A stretch of DNA of 64,000 nucleotides from Phallusia mammillata (lineage: Eukaryota; Chordata; Ascidiacea; Phlebobranchia; Ascidiidae). Shown one piece after another: positions 10,997-36,399 of the stretch (position 1 is its first letter; every line of letters begins with the position of its first letter). Made by a program: the position numbers and the translations under genes. The stretch is from the NCBI GenBank assembly GCA_003260075.1, contig QLIY01000171.1, positions 1 through 64,000 of the forward strand, given 5' to 3'. The notes beneath the pieces are model-generated. The model saw only the letters and a list, made by a program, of their open reading frames with translations. It did not search any database and was not told the DNA's origin.

Positions 10997-13900
10997 CTAG
11001 GACTTCTCGCCATCTGCGTATGGAGCAACGCTGTTTGTGGTCAAGTAGTAGGTGACTGTTCGGTCTTTATGTCCCCCTTCATCTGAGTAATACCTATTGA
11101 CAACATTATGATATGTTAGGCTGTTTTGTTCATTGAAGTTTGGAATTGGTTTAAGGTATTGGCCAGTGGCTGGTTAAAAACCACACATAGCCTATAGGCT
11201 ATATTCAAAAGAAAAACATTGTTTTTTACACATAATGAGTGGTGGGATTTAGCCGGTTCGCACCGATTCATAGAACTGTCTCGCGAATTTTTATGAAATC
11301 AGCGAACCGCTTAGCATGACATAAAATTTTAATTCCACCAATGTTATAATTTGAACCCCACCACTGGTTTTATAAGATCAGCAAACCAACTGAAAAAAAG
11401 GTTAATCCAACCACTGCACATAATCTTTAAAATAGTAGTCCAAGTGTGGTTTCTATATGCATTTTTTAAAGTTAAAAGGCAAGATCTTGGTTCAACTTTA
11501 TAGCTACAAATTGAAAAAGGTCAGTTTACGAATAAGACCATTGTACAATAACCTCAATCCCTAATGAACTGAATCACAACAAGTAAACACATTGCAAGGC
11601 CGTTAATAATCGTTATTGTTTTGATCACTCAAAGTAAAAGCCCTGTAGTGTTGTTTAGCCCTTAGATCAGTGGTCGGCAACCGCCGGTCCGCGAGGAGTT
11701 CGTTACCGGGCCGTATAATTCTTCGGGTTAAAACAATTTGTCCGTGTATACCGGAGATGATAAATTAATTTAAGCGTTTTTGTTGCTGAATACCCCCCCC
11801 CCCTAAAATTTCACTTTCAAAAACGGTCCGCAGTGCCAAAAAGGTTGCCGATCCCTGCCTTAGATGACAATAAAAGACTCTGCACTGTTTTTACAAGATA
11901 AATTTGTAGCCTACATTTATTAGATAAAAAACGTAAAATAACTCTAAAACAAATAGGCTAGCCTACAACGCCTCGTTTTTAACTTACCCCAAGTCTGCAC
12001 AGCCAACCAAGGTACAAGACGTGCATTGACTATTCTGATAATCGTCATAATTGTCGCATGGACGACCAGTCATTGGTGAGTCTGCCCCCCCCCCAGCCTA
12101 CATTTATTAGATAAAAAACGTAAAATAACTCTAAAACAAATAACCTACAACGCCTCGTTTTTAACTTACCCCAAATCTGCACAGCCAACCAAGGTGCAAG
12201 ACGTGCATTGACTATTCTGATAATCATCATAATTGTCGCATGGACGACCAGTCATTGGTGAGTCTACGTTTACAATGGAATCTTCATAGAGCTCGCACGC
12301 CCTCCCGTGGTTGCATGTGAATTTCCACCATGCACCTGATACATCGCCAAAATATAAACATTTACAGAGCTTAAGAATCGTTGTCTGACATGGATACAAC
12401 ATAGGGGTCCACTATCTTCAACTTGATTAACGCTTTGACATTTATTTGGCAAAGCATAGCCTACTCTTTTTAAATAAAGTGTGAAAAAGAAAACACTAAT
12501 TGACATGTTTCTATAAGTAATAAGATTTTATGTTACAACTTAATAATGTGAAATCAGTGGTGGGATTCAGCCGGTTCGCACCGGTTTTGTACAACCGCCT
12601 CATGGAATTTTATGAGATCAGCGAACCAGTTAGCATAATGGGTTGCTGTCAATGGACTTTTTGCATCTTATCTGATACACCGATTTTTAACGTCCGACTG
12701 TAAAATATCTTTTATTGGCAAAGTGGCCTACTTTATTTTAAATGATGTGTGAGAAGAAGAATCTTGTTAATATGTTTCTCTAGCATTCTATGTTACAACT
12801 TAAACGGAATAATATTTGATGCATTATTCACTTAACCATTGCAAAAATCATGAAACGCCCCCCCCCCGATTCAGCCGGTTCGCACCGGTTTTGTACAACC
12901 GCCACATGGAATTTATGAGATCAGCGAACCGGTTAGCATAATGTGGGGACTGTCAATGGACTTTTTGCATCTTATCTGATACACCGATTTTTGAGGTCCG
13001 ATTGTAAAATATCTTTAATTGGCAAAGTGGCCTACTTTATTTTAAATGATTTGTGAGAAGAAAACTCTTGTTAATATGTTTCTCCAGCTCACACAGTAGG
13101 ATTCTATGTTACAACTTAAACGGAATAATATTTAATGCATTCTTCACTTAACCATTGCAAAAATCATGAAACACCCCCCCCCCCTCGATTGACAACCTGC
13201 ACTGATAATGACAACAGAGATTGTTGAAACGCCTGCATGATGTATTCCATATACACCAGCTCTCATGCAGTTCTGTTTAAGATTGAGTTGCCCCCCCCCC
13301 CATATTTGGCGGTTATAAATGTCAAGAAAACGATAATGGCTTTTATAGTTTTCTGTGTGGTATTTAAAAAGGGGAGTTGTTAGGAACACTATACACGAAC
13401 TTGAATAGTAATTGTATCATAAACGTAACTGCCAAAGAGCTGGTGTTAGAATACATCATGCAGACGTTTCAACGATCTCACCTTTTTTTCTAAGTGCTTT
13501 ACATACCGTGTCCTATAGCTCGATTGACAACCTGCACTGATAATGACAACAGAGATTGTTGAAACGTCTGCATGATGTATTTCATATACACCAGCTCTCA
13601 TGCAGTTATGTTTAAGATTGAGTTGTTTAGTTCAGTGTTACTTGCCTGGGTCGTAGTCGTGTCCAGGGCAACCGGGTTGGTTCGTTCCGCCATTCGGGTA
13701 GAAATCAGCGTGACCGACCGGCATCTCAATGCCAGCGCCCAACTCCCAAATTGTTTCGGCGTCCGTATGGATAGCATCTACGAATATGGCATCAGTCGGA
13801 TCCAAGCGGACTTTAGGGTCAGTATCTTCGAAAAGTGGCCCAGCTGGGTCAAGACCTGATACAAAATTTGGTTGCGAGACTTTTACATTAAAAATAGGCA

Positions 13901-16900
13901 ACGCACAGTGAAAGAGCCGTTGGAAACAAACGAGTTTGGTATGATGCTTTGTTTTATTGTTTCAAAGTAAAACCTTGTTATGTCCACTTTTTTGAAGGTA
14001 TTAATTTGTAGGTGAACAAATAACGGAGTTAATCCAATATCCTAAAGTTTGTCTGTTTCTTTTTATCATAGAAGCAACGACCCAACGCGTTACGCGGTTA
14101 GCATAGATCTGTCGTCCAGTAGGAGAAAATTCAGTTTATTTTATTCACGTTTAAATTTAACAGATCAGGTGACTCCCCTGGCGCAGTATTTAACATATTT
14201 AGGTTCCTGATTATCCAGACGATGACTTAATTTAATACAAAAACAATAAATTTAGTAAACAATTTATAGTATGGCGTAATAATGAATCTAGTCGGTCTTC
14301 CAAGCATTATGATAAGGCAAGACGTATGCTGAAAGTATAGCTTGCGGTGGGATTCGAACCCACAAGTTGAATCACAATCGCCGTTGCCTGCCTTGTATGC
14401 TGGACATGCCAGCTTCGTAGTGTGGGATTATCATCAGTTTGATTATTATCGATCAGTTGTTTGAGTTAAATGTCTGATTTATAAGTGAGTATGTCGTAAA
14501 CGCTGGTCTACATGAATGCTTTTGAGGGATCCCAGTACGTGTTTTCGTTTTAAACAAATAAGGCTTATGACCTACCGCTTATTCTTCCCATGCCGTCAAG
14601 CCTCTCTCCTGCATATCCCGCTATATGTGCTCCGAGACTATGACCGATCACGTGCATGTTAGCGTTTGTTGTTTTGGCAACACTCTGGTTACAAATTAGA
14701 CCAGTTATTAGTTCAACAAAAACATACAATTGTATATAAGTCTGTTTTCTGTTTGAAAACTTTTGTTGCTGTGGTTTTTTGACTGCGTTAACAAAAAGTA
14801 TAGGTCCAATTCAAACTTGTTTTTTTTTCTACTTTTGTTGGCCCCCCCCCCTTTAAACATACGGAAAAATTTGTCAATATATTGTGGGTCAAATTTTCAA
14901 GCAACTAAACAACGTTTCTTGGCCAAAAGCGATCCCGGTTTAAATTCTTCTTTTATTCAAGTTACAGCACAATCGTAATCATGGATAAACCCCCCCCCCT
15001 AAATTTAGTAAACAATTTATAGTACGGCAGGCCCATTAAAGGCGTAATAATGAATCTAGCTGGTCTTCCAAGCATTCCCATAAGGCAAGACGTATGCTGA
15101 AAGTATAACTTGCGGTGGGATTCGAACCCACAAGTTGAATTAAGGATTATGACCTACCGCTTATTCTTCCCATGCCGTCAAGCCTCTCTCCTGCATATCC
15201 CGCTATGTGTGCTCCGAGACTATGACCGATCACGTGCATGTTAGCATTTGTTGTTTTGGCAACACTCTGGATACAAATTAGACCAGTTATTAGTTCAACA
15301 AAAATATACAATTGTATATATAAGTCTGTTTTCTGTTTGAAAACTTTTGTTGCTGTGTTTTTTTTGACTGTGTTAACAAAAAGTAGGTTCAATTCAAACT
15401 TGTTTTTTTACTACTTTTGTTGCTTTACAGTTTACTTTTTGTACGATTCTTTAGTTTGTTTTTAGATACTGATGATGCTTATTATAATAGGTGAAATATA
15501 TTAGTCTATATCTATACAAAAATCGGTTTTTAGTCTGTTTGAAAGGGGTGAATTTTTAAACATACGGAAAAATTTGTCAATATATTGTGGGTCAAATTTT
15601 CATGCAATTAAACAACGTTTCTTGGCCAAAAGCGATCCCGGTTTAAATTCTTCTTATATTCAAGTTACAGCACAATCGTAATCATGGATAACATTGTTTG
15701 AAAATTCGGTTCTTACGTTTAATTCCAGGATCATCTGAGCAATCTGAGCACCAACTACTCTGGTGTTGGCGACAGCTTGGCCATAATCCATAAGTGCAGG
15801 GTTTGCTCCTTCTTCCCAATGCACAACGATAACATTAAAATCGCCTGCGTTCAGCAGTGTCTCTCTTAAGCTCTAAAATACAAAAACATATACAAGCTGT
15901 TGTTGCACGCATGGTATCAAGTTTACGCCTTCAAGAGCAAGAGGCCCAATCATTCGTTATCGCGCAGTATTTTCGTTGCATTACGACGTGCTTGAGTTTA
16001 ATTCTTTTTTACCTTTGTGCTACGCACATGCTGTACTACGCGCATTAAGTGTTATTTACCCTGATGAAGGCGATCTGCATAGACGTCGACATGTCGGCAT
16101 AAAAATACAATTGCCAGAAAAGTTCTACAAAGTTTTAAACACCCGAGTTTCTTCAATAAGCCTCGAAAATTCGAAACAAATTCGTTGTATTAAATATTTA
16201 CAACGCAGCGATGAGTACCAATGGTTTTCGCTGAATGAACAACAATACGGTTGTATTGCCCCCCCCCCGCCTCGAAAATTCGAAACAAATTCGTTGTATT
16301 AAATATTTACAACGCACCGATGAGTACCAATGGATTTCGCTGAGGTAATGAACAACAATACGGTTGTATTAAAAGAAAAACTCACAGAAGTTTTAAGCGT
16401 TAGAACTACCCAGAATTTACCTGAACCCAATCAGTGTCACCGTCTGAAATAAACCCGTGTATAAGAAATTTTGTAGGATGGTTTTTATCAAAACTTGAAC
16501 TGCTTATGGAATTAGCGTTGCTGTAGTCAAGGTATTCATAACTGCTGGTTGACCTAAATAAAAATATGTCTTATTACAAATGAATTATTTTTTTTCAATT
16601 GTTCACCATTATAAATCTGAGTTGGTGGATCTTGATCGTTTCACACGAGCCTCTACTACATTGGGGCATCAAAGTGCCTGGGACATGAGTTTAAAATCAG
16701 GGGTGCACAACCTACGGCCGCAGAGACCCCCCCCCCCTATTAAAAAAAGCTTTTATATACTGGTGGCCGTGACGGAAACCATACTCTTTTGCTAAATATT
16801 TTGATTTTCAAACTGCTCTAAACAGATTTTGTGGTACTTGAAAAAATATTATCAACCTATATTGGCCATGTGCGTCAGACTTTTGTGTGCAAACAATGCG

Positions 16901-17975
16901 AAAACAGGTACCATATTTGTCAAAATATAGACTGTGACGTCATAAACAGTTAAGACTGATTGTCAGACCGTGCAGCTAAATCTGTGGAACAAGTGAGCCC
17001 CCCCCCCTAAAAAAAGCTTTTATATACTGGCGGCCGTGACGGAAACCATACTCTTTTTCGCTAAATATTTTGATTTTCAAACTGCTCTAAACAGATTTGG
17101 TCGTACTTGAAAAAGTATTATCAACCTATATTGGCCAAGTGCGTCAGACTTTTGTACGCCTTTTGTGTGCAAACAATGCGAAAACAGGTACCATATTTGT
17201 CAAAATATAGACTGTGGCGTCATAAACAGTTAAGACTGAATGTCAGACCGTGCAGCTAAATCTGTGGAACAAAATAGATTTGGGTTTTTCAGGCGCCACT
17301 ATATAGGTCTAAACTCGTTTTGCAGATACTTACAGTAAATTATAGTGTGAATTATGTACCTGGTGTAAAGCCAGAATTCTGTTCCGATTTTTTCTGGGGA
17401 CCATGGAAGCCACGGTACGTAAGGAGGATCGTCAGTGAAGCAGCCCAAAGGCGGATAACAGGCTTCCTCTGAAAAAATAAACCTGTTTACAATCCATCAC
17501 GTATTTTTACAGGAACACAGTTCATAAAGATCTGTTATGAGGATCATTTCGAAAACGTTAATCTGTCGGGTGTTGTGTACAAGTTCTATAATTACAAGTT
17601 AAACCTAAGAAAACTAGAAAGTATATTATTTAGTTAAACAACGAAAATCGTACCCCCAGCTATTGTTAAACAGTAGCGAAATCGATTTTTGGCAACAAAT
17701 TGTAACAGAAATGTTATGTGGGGGTCATTGATTTTTAAGTTTGTGCTTTTCTTAGCTTTCTCTCAAATCCCCAAAAAGCACAAGCCAACACAAGATCATG
17801 TGGACAGAAGGAAAACCCGTAAAAATATGCTTAATATGAATATAGCCCGATTAAACTTATGTTTTGCAGCCATATAGTCCCAAAAAAGATAAACACGAGT
17901 AGTTCATTTATGTTACAAACCGGCGGAACTTGATCCCAGCACGACCGCCAACAAAGTAAGAGCCAACAGCTTCAT
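10997..17975 (-). CDS. Secreted pancreatic-lipase-family enzyme without PLAT domain
   Basis: A neutral lipase or phospholipase A1 of the pancreatic lipase family, an alpha/beta hydrolase acting outside the cell. Exons in gene order: 17921-17975, 17360-17468, 16421-16553, 15717-15872, 15158-15266, 13642-13855, (an unresolved small piece), 12170-12335, 10997-11093. It starts with a signal peptide ([19 protein letters not shown]). Exon 2 gives the family's [12 protein letters not shown]...PWLPWSP start; exon 3 has [16 protein letters not shown]; exon 5 has the nucleophile GHSLG; exon 6 has the acid in [14 protein letters not shown] and [10 protein letters not shown]; the 12.2 kb exon has FTCNH with the catalytic His. 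The last exon gives YYSDEGGH...YYLTTNS and stops (TAG 10999-10997), so the C-terminal PLAT/colipase-binding domain is absent. The lid loop between PGC and TCNH is short, as in phospholipase A1-type members. Phases join except between 13642 (phase 2) and 12335 (needs phase 1), so a small exon is missing or lost in the damaged assembly. Confidence 0.85.
11237..11416. mobile_element. hAT MITE, GGTGGGATT family
   Basis: Starts GAGTGGTGGGATTTAGCCGG and ends TTAATCCAACCACTG; flanked by a perfect 8-base duplication cacataat (11229-11236, 11417-11424). Internal GGTTCGCACCG and AGCGAACCG are shared with copies at 12.56, 12.87, 20.17 and 20.75 kb. Confidence 0.82.
11668..11857. mobile_element. hAT MITE with perfect target duplication
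   Basis: CAGTGGTCGGCAACCG and GGTTGCCGATCCCTG form the ends, between ccttagat at 11660-11667 and 11858-11865. A C run (11793-11803) interrupts it and probably hides missing sequence. Same family as 2089-2304. Confidence 0.85.
11900..12094 (-). repeat. Second, truncated copy of lipase His exon
   Basis: The segment up to the C run at 12085-12094 repeats the sequence from about 12095 to 12265, including the 3' half of the lipase exon 12170-12335 with its donor site; the copy stops abruptly at the C run. A few bases differ. It cannot add a working exon and is best read as an overlapping contig end. Confidence 0.75.
12555..13184. mobile_element. Two adjacent copies of GGTGGGATT hAT element, joined at C runs
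   Basis: GATTCAGCCGGTTCGCACCGG followed by TTTTGTACAACCGCC occurs at about 12565 and again at 12868, with the same 290 bases of downstream sequence after each. The copies are separated by a C run at 12858-12867, and a further run at 13174-13184 follows the second. One element duplicated at an assembly join is more likely than two insertions. Confidence 0.65.
13185..13620. repeat. Duplicated segment 13.19-13.29 / 13.52-13.62 kb
   Basis: About 105 bases starting TCGATTGACAACCTGCACTG are present twice, the first bounded on both sides by C runs (13174-13184 and 13291-13301). A missing short lipase exon may lie here, but no candidate keeps family similarity, so none is called. Confidence 0.65.
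14290..14515 (-). mobile_element. tRNA-derived SINE remnant
   Basis: On the minus strand the text holds a B-box-like GGGTTCGAATCCCACC (about 14361-14346). On the plus strand it is followed by TGATTTATAAGTGAG and GTCGTAAACGCTGGTC, which recur in the SINE at 45.55 kb. No A box or cloverleaf is present, so it is not a tRNA gene. A shorter copy lies at 15060-15145 in the duplicated block. Confidence 0.5.
14576..14684 (-). other. Second copy of lipase GHSLG exon
   Basis: This 109-base exon matches 15158-15266 almost base for base, with the same acceptor, donor and GHSLG codons. The exon has entry phase 0 and exit phase 1, so two in a row would shift the frame; both cannot be used in one transcript. 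It is either a mutually exclusive duplicate or, more likely, an assembly copy. Confidence 0.7.
15895..16135 (+). repeat. Hammerhead-like repeat, copy 3
   Basis: Shares with the 3.6 kb copy the order CGTTATCGCGCAGT, ACGTGCTTGAGTTTAATTC, AAGTGTTATTTACC, CTGATGAAGGCGATC, GACGTCGACATGTCGG. The core GAAA reads GACA here, so it should be inactive as a ribozyme. It lies in lipase intron 3 but on the opposite strand. Confidence 0.5.
16145..16380. repeat. Duplicated block at C run
   Basis: About 105 bases starting GCCTCGAAAATTCGAAAC occur before and after the C run at 16259-16268, nearly identical. Probable assembly join in lipase intron 3. Confidence 0.75.
16695..17275. mobile_element. hAT-like element, duplicated at C runs
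   Basis: CAGGGGTGCACAACCTACGG is a typical left end of this hAT family. The interior (AAAAAAGCTTTTATATACTGG to GCAGCTAAATCTGTGG) is present twice, after C runs at 16727-16737 and 16998-17007. A related copy lies inverted at 56.19-56.64 kb. It sits in lipase intron 2. Confidence 0.55.
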
Positions 17976-31086
<13,111 letters not shown>

Positions 31087-33860
31087 GCTGCTCATTCTTG
31101 ATCAAACCCATGGCTATTCTGCCCTCTAATGTTTGTACAATGCCCCCCTGTGGTATTTTTTGCTTTGTATAATTTCTTGATGTAGATAACCTAGACTATT
31201 CCGATTTCACGTCTCAGATTTTCGTTCCCGTTGCTGCGAAAACGACCAAAATCGAAAAAAATGCTAGCTATGTTGGTTGGCTGCTCGTTAATTTGGCGCT
31301 GCTTTGGTAAAATTGATTCATTTATCAACACTGTTATTTTGTGTCTCAAAAAAGTTCCCTTAAAGCTGCAAAACAAGTTCAGATTAGTGTTGTCCACCTT
31401 CAATCGTCTAACATACGAAAAAAATGTGCATTCAAATTGTCTGCTGTGTTTAATGTTGCCGGAACGAGAATACATTGTTGTGTTTCGAAAAGTTTGTCAA
31501 AGCTGTTGAGTTCAGTTAATTTCGCTTGGAGAAACATAGCGACACAAATGCCCTAAAACACTATAAAAACAACAGTTTCAGTAATGGATCAAAACCTTAA
31601 TCAGCTGAACTTAAACTGACGATCACTGTTTGCCTTTTTTCAAACATATAGCAGTAAAACCAGTAGACGGCAAAAGCGTCGCTTTATCTGGCCCGCGAAG
31701 GCATTTTTGGTTAAACAAAGCGTATGGAACATTTTGTAACGTAATACGTTAAAGGTTGCGCAAGCCTGCAGAATTCATTCTAGTTTTTTATAAATTTAAA
31801 TAGTCTGGCGCGATTACAACGTAAGTATGATACAAAAGCGGTTAGTTCCGTCACAGACAAGAGCAAAGAAGAGTAATTGTGCGCGAACACCCCTAATTTG
31901 TTACTTGTAATAGAATACAAGAGCATTAGTTGGTAGATGAGACACTTCTACATTCTTCATAATTTTACAATTTAATAACGGCACTATCGAAAATTAAATA
32001 AACATAAGATTGTGTAAAGACTATAACTCCTTGACCGTCCCGTCAAAACTCGCGAGTTTCAGTTCGGGAAATGTGTCCTGGCTTGCAAGCCTTGTGCCTA
32101 TGGCGCATGATTATCATAATTATCCGACCCGTTGTGAAAAAACTTTGGTTACCCCTGGTCTATTGGTGTTACAAAAAACAGTATTGTTAGCCCAGACACC
32201 CTATTCAAATAAAATGACCCAATTTGCTATTTGAAATCACTTGCCATTTAAGAAAGCCACAAAATACTAGTTTTACACAGGGGTAAAAGCGTTATAATAT
32301 ACATCCTCGATTCACATGAGAAAACACGGTATAAAGGACAACCCCCTTCAGAAGTGAGTCAAATTACAGAGAGTAGGGTGAAATCTTGCCGAGAAATTTG
32401 CATGTTGTAGGTGCGCTAAAGTCAATCACATATATGCTTCGTCTCGTCTTATTACCAGTTGAAAATCCTTAGACATGCGCGGTGGGAACAAGAGCCAGCA
32501 AAGGAAACAAAGATGGCGGTTTCAGAGAAGGTATAAAACAGGGTTGGCAACCGGTAAGCCAACCGGTAAATAGGTTGCTAAGTCATGACCATGTACTTTG
32601 TGATCGAAAGTTTTTGTTTTTATGATGTAATTGAAAAACTAGCCTACACGCACGGTTCTGTCTGCTTTTTTGTTGATATTTGAAATAGCTGGCACAATAA
32701 ACAACTATTTCAAACAAGAATGTTGGCTTGGCAAGTCAAATGTGGTTTTGAAATAACGGGTAAAGTCCCCTGGTAACTTATGAAGTATCGAAAAAAATGT
32801 TTTTTACCTCCGTGAAAAGACGTGTTGACCACAGGCGCGCTGTACGATAGACCAAACAATTAAATAAAGCGTTGTGCGCTTTTCGCATTCGTATCTTTAA
32901 GTCGACTTGTTTTCGAGCTATAGTCGAGCTTGCACGAACATCCAGCGATGTTGGCGCTTATTGCTGAATTAGGTATGTTCAAAGCCTTATGAATTGCATA
33001 TAGCTGGGACAAGAAAGTTTTTTAAAGAAAACATGAATAGATTATGAGGGCTATCTGTTCCTGTCATAAGTTACATAAAAAACTATTTGCCTATTTTTAA
33101 ATGTTTTTTGATCTTTTAATTGCTATAATTGCCAAATGCTACAGCAGGTGTATACTTCTTTATAAAAGGTAGTAATTCAGTAACTTGCAAAGTTTTAAGT
33201 CCTTTCGATTTGGTTTTGGGTCAACAGTAAAAACAGCTAAAGATTCAATCAGTACCGTGTACAAAAGCAGTTGTTATTTTTTTTGTATATTTTTGTGCCG
33301 TTGGATATTTTAGGCCGGGTTTTATTTTATAGACTGGTCTTTATTGAAGTAGAAAGTGTTTGCTGTATGTTATTTTTAAATAATAACTCAACGGACCTAA
33401 GTTTAATGTGGTATATTATTGGGCCCTGGTTATAAAACTACGTGTCATTCCAATTTGGCAAAATCAGATCGAAAATTTAACGTAGCTAAATCGGAATGAG
33501 TAAAACGCATTGCCTTCAAACAGCCTCATTATAATTGGCCTTAAAAGGGCAATAGTTTTTTACAAAAGGCGCACTCCTAGCATACAACGTTTCAAATAGA
33601 CGTGAAAGGCGATTTCTGTATTGGGCAAAGTATACCAGTTACCAAACTACGGGCAGTGATGTAATTTTATCCGGCCCGACGGTAAAGTTTTGTCCAGTGA
33701 TACGTGTGGGCAGTGGAACAAACGTTTAACCCTCTAACAGGAGACAGTTAAGCTAGTGGAGAGCTATCAATTGCGATGTCTTGAAGTTATTAAGTTATTG
33801 TCTAATACTGTTTCTCAGTTCTTTGAGAAGGGTGTTACAACTGTAAGCGCACAATTGCGT
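31087..33860. other. VCP 3' flank and gene-poor DNA
   Basis: Begins with the VCP 3' untranslated region; an AATAAA at about 31995 is one possible poly(A) signal but is distant. Short frames at 31231-31556 have no recognisable features. I see no gene, RNA or clear element up to 33.86 kb. Confidence 0.45.
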
Positions 33861-34178
33861 TCTTTTGTTTTGTGATAGAACAAAGAACCCTTGCTTGGTG
33901 AATATTAATTAAATCATCGCACAATATTGACTTGAAAGACCGTAGAAAGCTTTTGCCGGATCAAGTCAAATCGCTTCGCAGACACTAGTTTTAAATTTTA
34001 ATGACAGTCAGAGTTTAGTTTGAGTTACTGAGTCACAGTTTGTAAACAATTCCACTGCCTTTCCGAAAGTTATCAAGGCCGCTTTGAAAAAAGTTTTCTG
34101 AACCATAGCTTACCTTGGAGGGCTTGGCAAATACTATTATGGATCGGTTTATGTGACTGAAGTGTAAAAAATCTAGTC

Positions 34179-34756
34179 CAGGGCTATACAAATTGTTTTG
34201 TCAAAGGTCCAAATGCAAAAGGTAAACTACTAACGTGGTCCGAACTCTTCTGTCAACAATGCAAATGCAACATGTCTTAGCCAATTTTGGTCATAAATAA
34301 TCGCGGTCCAACAGAAACACATTGGATTAAGCCGAATGTATGTCAGTAAAGCAAAAGATTGTATTAGCACTAAACGTTAATTTACTCTTTACACACGTAT
34401 ATTGAAACAAAGCCATACAAAACACATTTTGTCAAGTTTTGCAGGATTACTTTGTATGGCAATGATTGAAAATGAGTTCATTACGTTACATACAAAATTA
34501 TGCGCAAACAATCGCGGTTTTGTTTATTATGTCGTGAAATAATGGATTTTTTTCGTCCCAGTTGCTCAATATCTTAATAGCCTTGCCTCCAGAAAAATCG
34601 CTATGCGGGCCCCAAATCTGCTGCTACACAGCAATGATCAAGACATTAACCCACAATTGATAGTGTATGCAGCATTAATCAAAAAACTGTCAGGGTCCAC
34701 ATCCAACCCCTCGAAGGTCCGGATATAGACCGCGGTCCGCAATTTAAGTAGCCCTG
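34179..34756. mobile_element. hAT element in unit 1
   Basis: CAGGGCTATACAAATTG start and AAGTAGCCCTG end; flanks atctagtc (34171-34178) and gtctagtc (34757-34764) match 7 of 8. Part of it (ATCGCGGTCCAACAGAA on) and the preceding unit sequence are repeated after the C run at 34804-34813. Confidence 0.75.
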
Positions 34757-36399
34757 GTCTAGTCTGTCTGATGCAGCCTGTTAAGTCACAACTTTATGTT
34801 CCTCCCCCCCCCCGATAGAACAAAGAACCCTTGCTTGGTGAATATTAATTAAATCATCGCATTATATTGACTTGAATCGCGGTCCAACAGAAGCACATTG
34901 GATTAAGCCGAATGTATGTCAGTAAAGCATAAGATTGTATTAGCACTAAACGTTAATTTACTCTTTGCACAGGTATATTGAAACAAAGTCATACTCAATA
35001 GTAAGTAACTGTATGGTAACCACCCAAGCGTAAAAAAACAAAAAAATGAAGTTAGAAAACAAAATTCAAAAATATCACTTTTTTTGTTTTTTTCATTTTG
35101 TCCTTGGTGTAACTAATTTTTTTTAAATACAAACCTATCAATTTTTTGACGTAAATAGAAGCCATTGTACATAAGCTTTCAAACGCACCTCAGTTGGGAA
35201 AAAAATTCGTACCGGTTTGATTTCTATCGCGATTTACACATGACCATGTCTTCGAGCCAATTTATTGGCTCCCCGCAGTTAAAGGGTTAAGGACCGCGAG
35301 CCTNTGGCTGCCGTTGGTGAAATAAGGATCTGCAATGCGGTCGTCGTAGCGAAAAGGTTGTTTAAGTGTATACAACTAGATTAAAAATCACATGCGGCCC
35401 ACAGCATAATTCCCAAACTGCAATGTGGCCCGCGAACCCCACGAGTTTGACACCCCTGCCTTAAAAGACATGTAAACAATACTTTGCATGGTGTTTACTG
35501 CCTACCATTCGGTTTGTGTCATTAACTGGGCTTGGCATGGTTTTGTTTTGGCTCATTAAAGTTTCCCGCGTAGGTGGTAACCCATATTGCGGTATTTCCT
35601 GTACAATCCTGTTTTCTCTGCGCGACCAGTTATGGAATCAGAATCAAAATGCGCACATTACGTTGTTTTGTCCTTGCAACTCCCGGCTTTGATATGGGTG
35701 CTGTTTATACATTTACTAGGCTTTAGTTTTGTGCAAAAGGTATTTTTATTACTTATTTTTATCTCAAGTGTTTCCGTGGTTTTATGTTATGATTATCGCA
35801 TTAACACCTATAAACAGGAACACGCGTTTCTTGTGCAAGTTAATAGCTGTTTGATTTGCTAAATGCGTGAAAGGTATGTCGTTCAACCCCAGCCTGTTGT
35901 TGCCTTTGTGTGGTTCAGTACTGCCACTTTTGTTTGAATGAAATAATTTAGTTTGAACTCAAAAAATATCTAGAATAATCTAGTTTAAAAAATAAAACCA
36001 CCAAAAATATTTCTAGACATAAAGTATACCAATTCAGTATTACCAAACAATTTGAAGGTTTTTAACATAAAGTGACTTATGTTAGATGTTGAAGAAGCTT
36101 GATTCTTCCTATCTTTAGTTTTTCTGTGACAGTTGATGTTGAGGCTTTTTGTTTTGTTGTCTGTATGGAATTTTTGTACGCTTGCACTGTTCCTATGGTA
36201 TGTACAAACGTCTAAGAAACTAACTAGATTTTATCATTTATAGCCATTATCTAGGTCCCAAATTTTAAATCTCCGCTCTTCCAAAAGTATCTGGCTCTAA
36301 TTATGAATCATTTAGAGTGGCAGCCCTGGTGTGGTTTCGTGACCGTGTATGTTGGGCCTGACTGTGACGTTAAAAGCAACATTACTCGTTGAAACCTAG

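Larger units (their letters stand above)
14230..15710. repeat. Large duplicated block around the GHSLG exon
   Basis: Two copies of the same region, about 14240-14989 and 15000-15710, are split by C runs at 14842-14851 and 14990-14999. Each carries the tRNA-related SINE tail, the GHSLG exon and the intron that follows. They differ by small indels and substitutions like two haplotypes. Confidence 0.75.

Noticed and set aside
14341-14365. tRNA gene suggested by a B-box-like TTCGAATCCCACC
   Set aside because: No A box and no cloverleaf; it recurs with SINE tail sequence at 15.1, 29.3 and 45.6 kb.
35587-35862. 91-codon hydrophobic frame that could be a small membrane protein
   Set aside because: The matching positions in the other two diverged units do not keep the frame, and no family was recognised.
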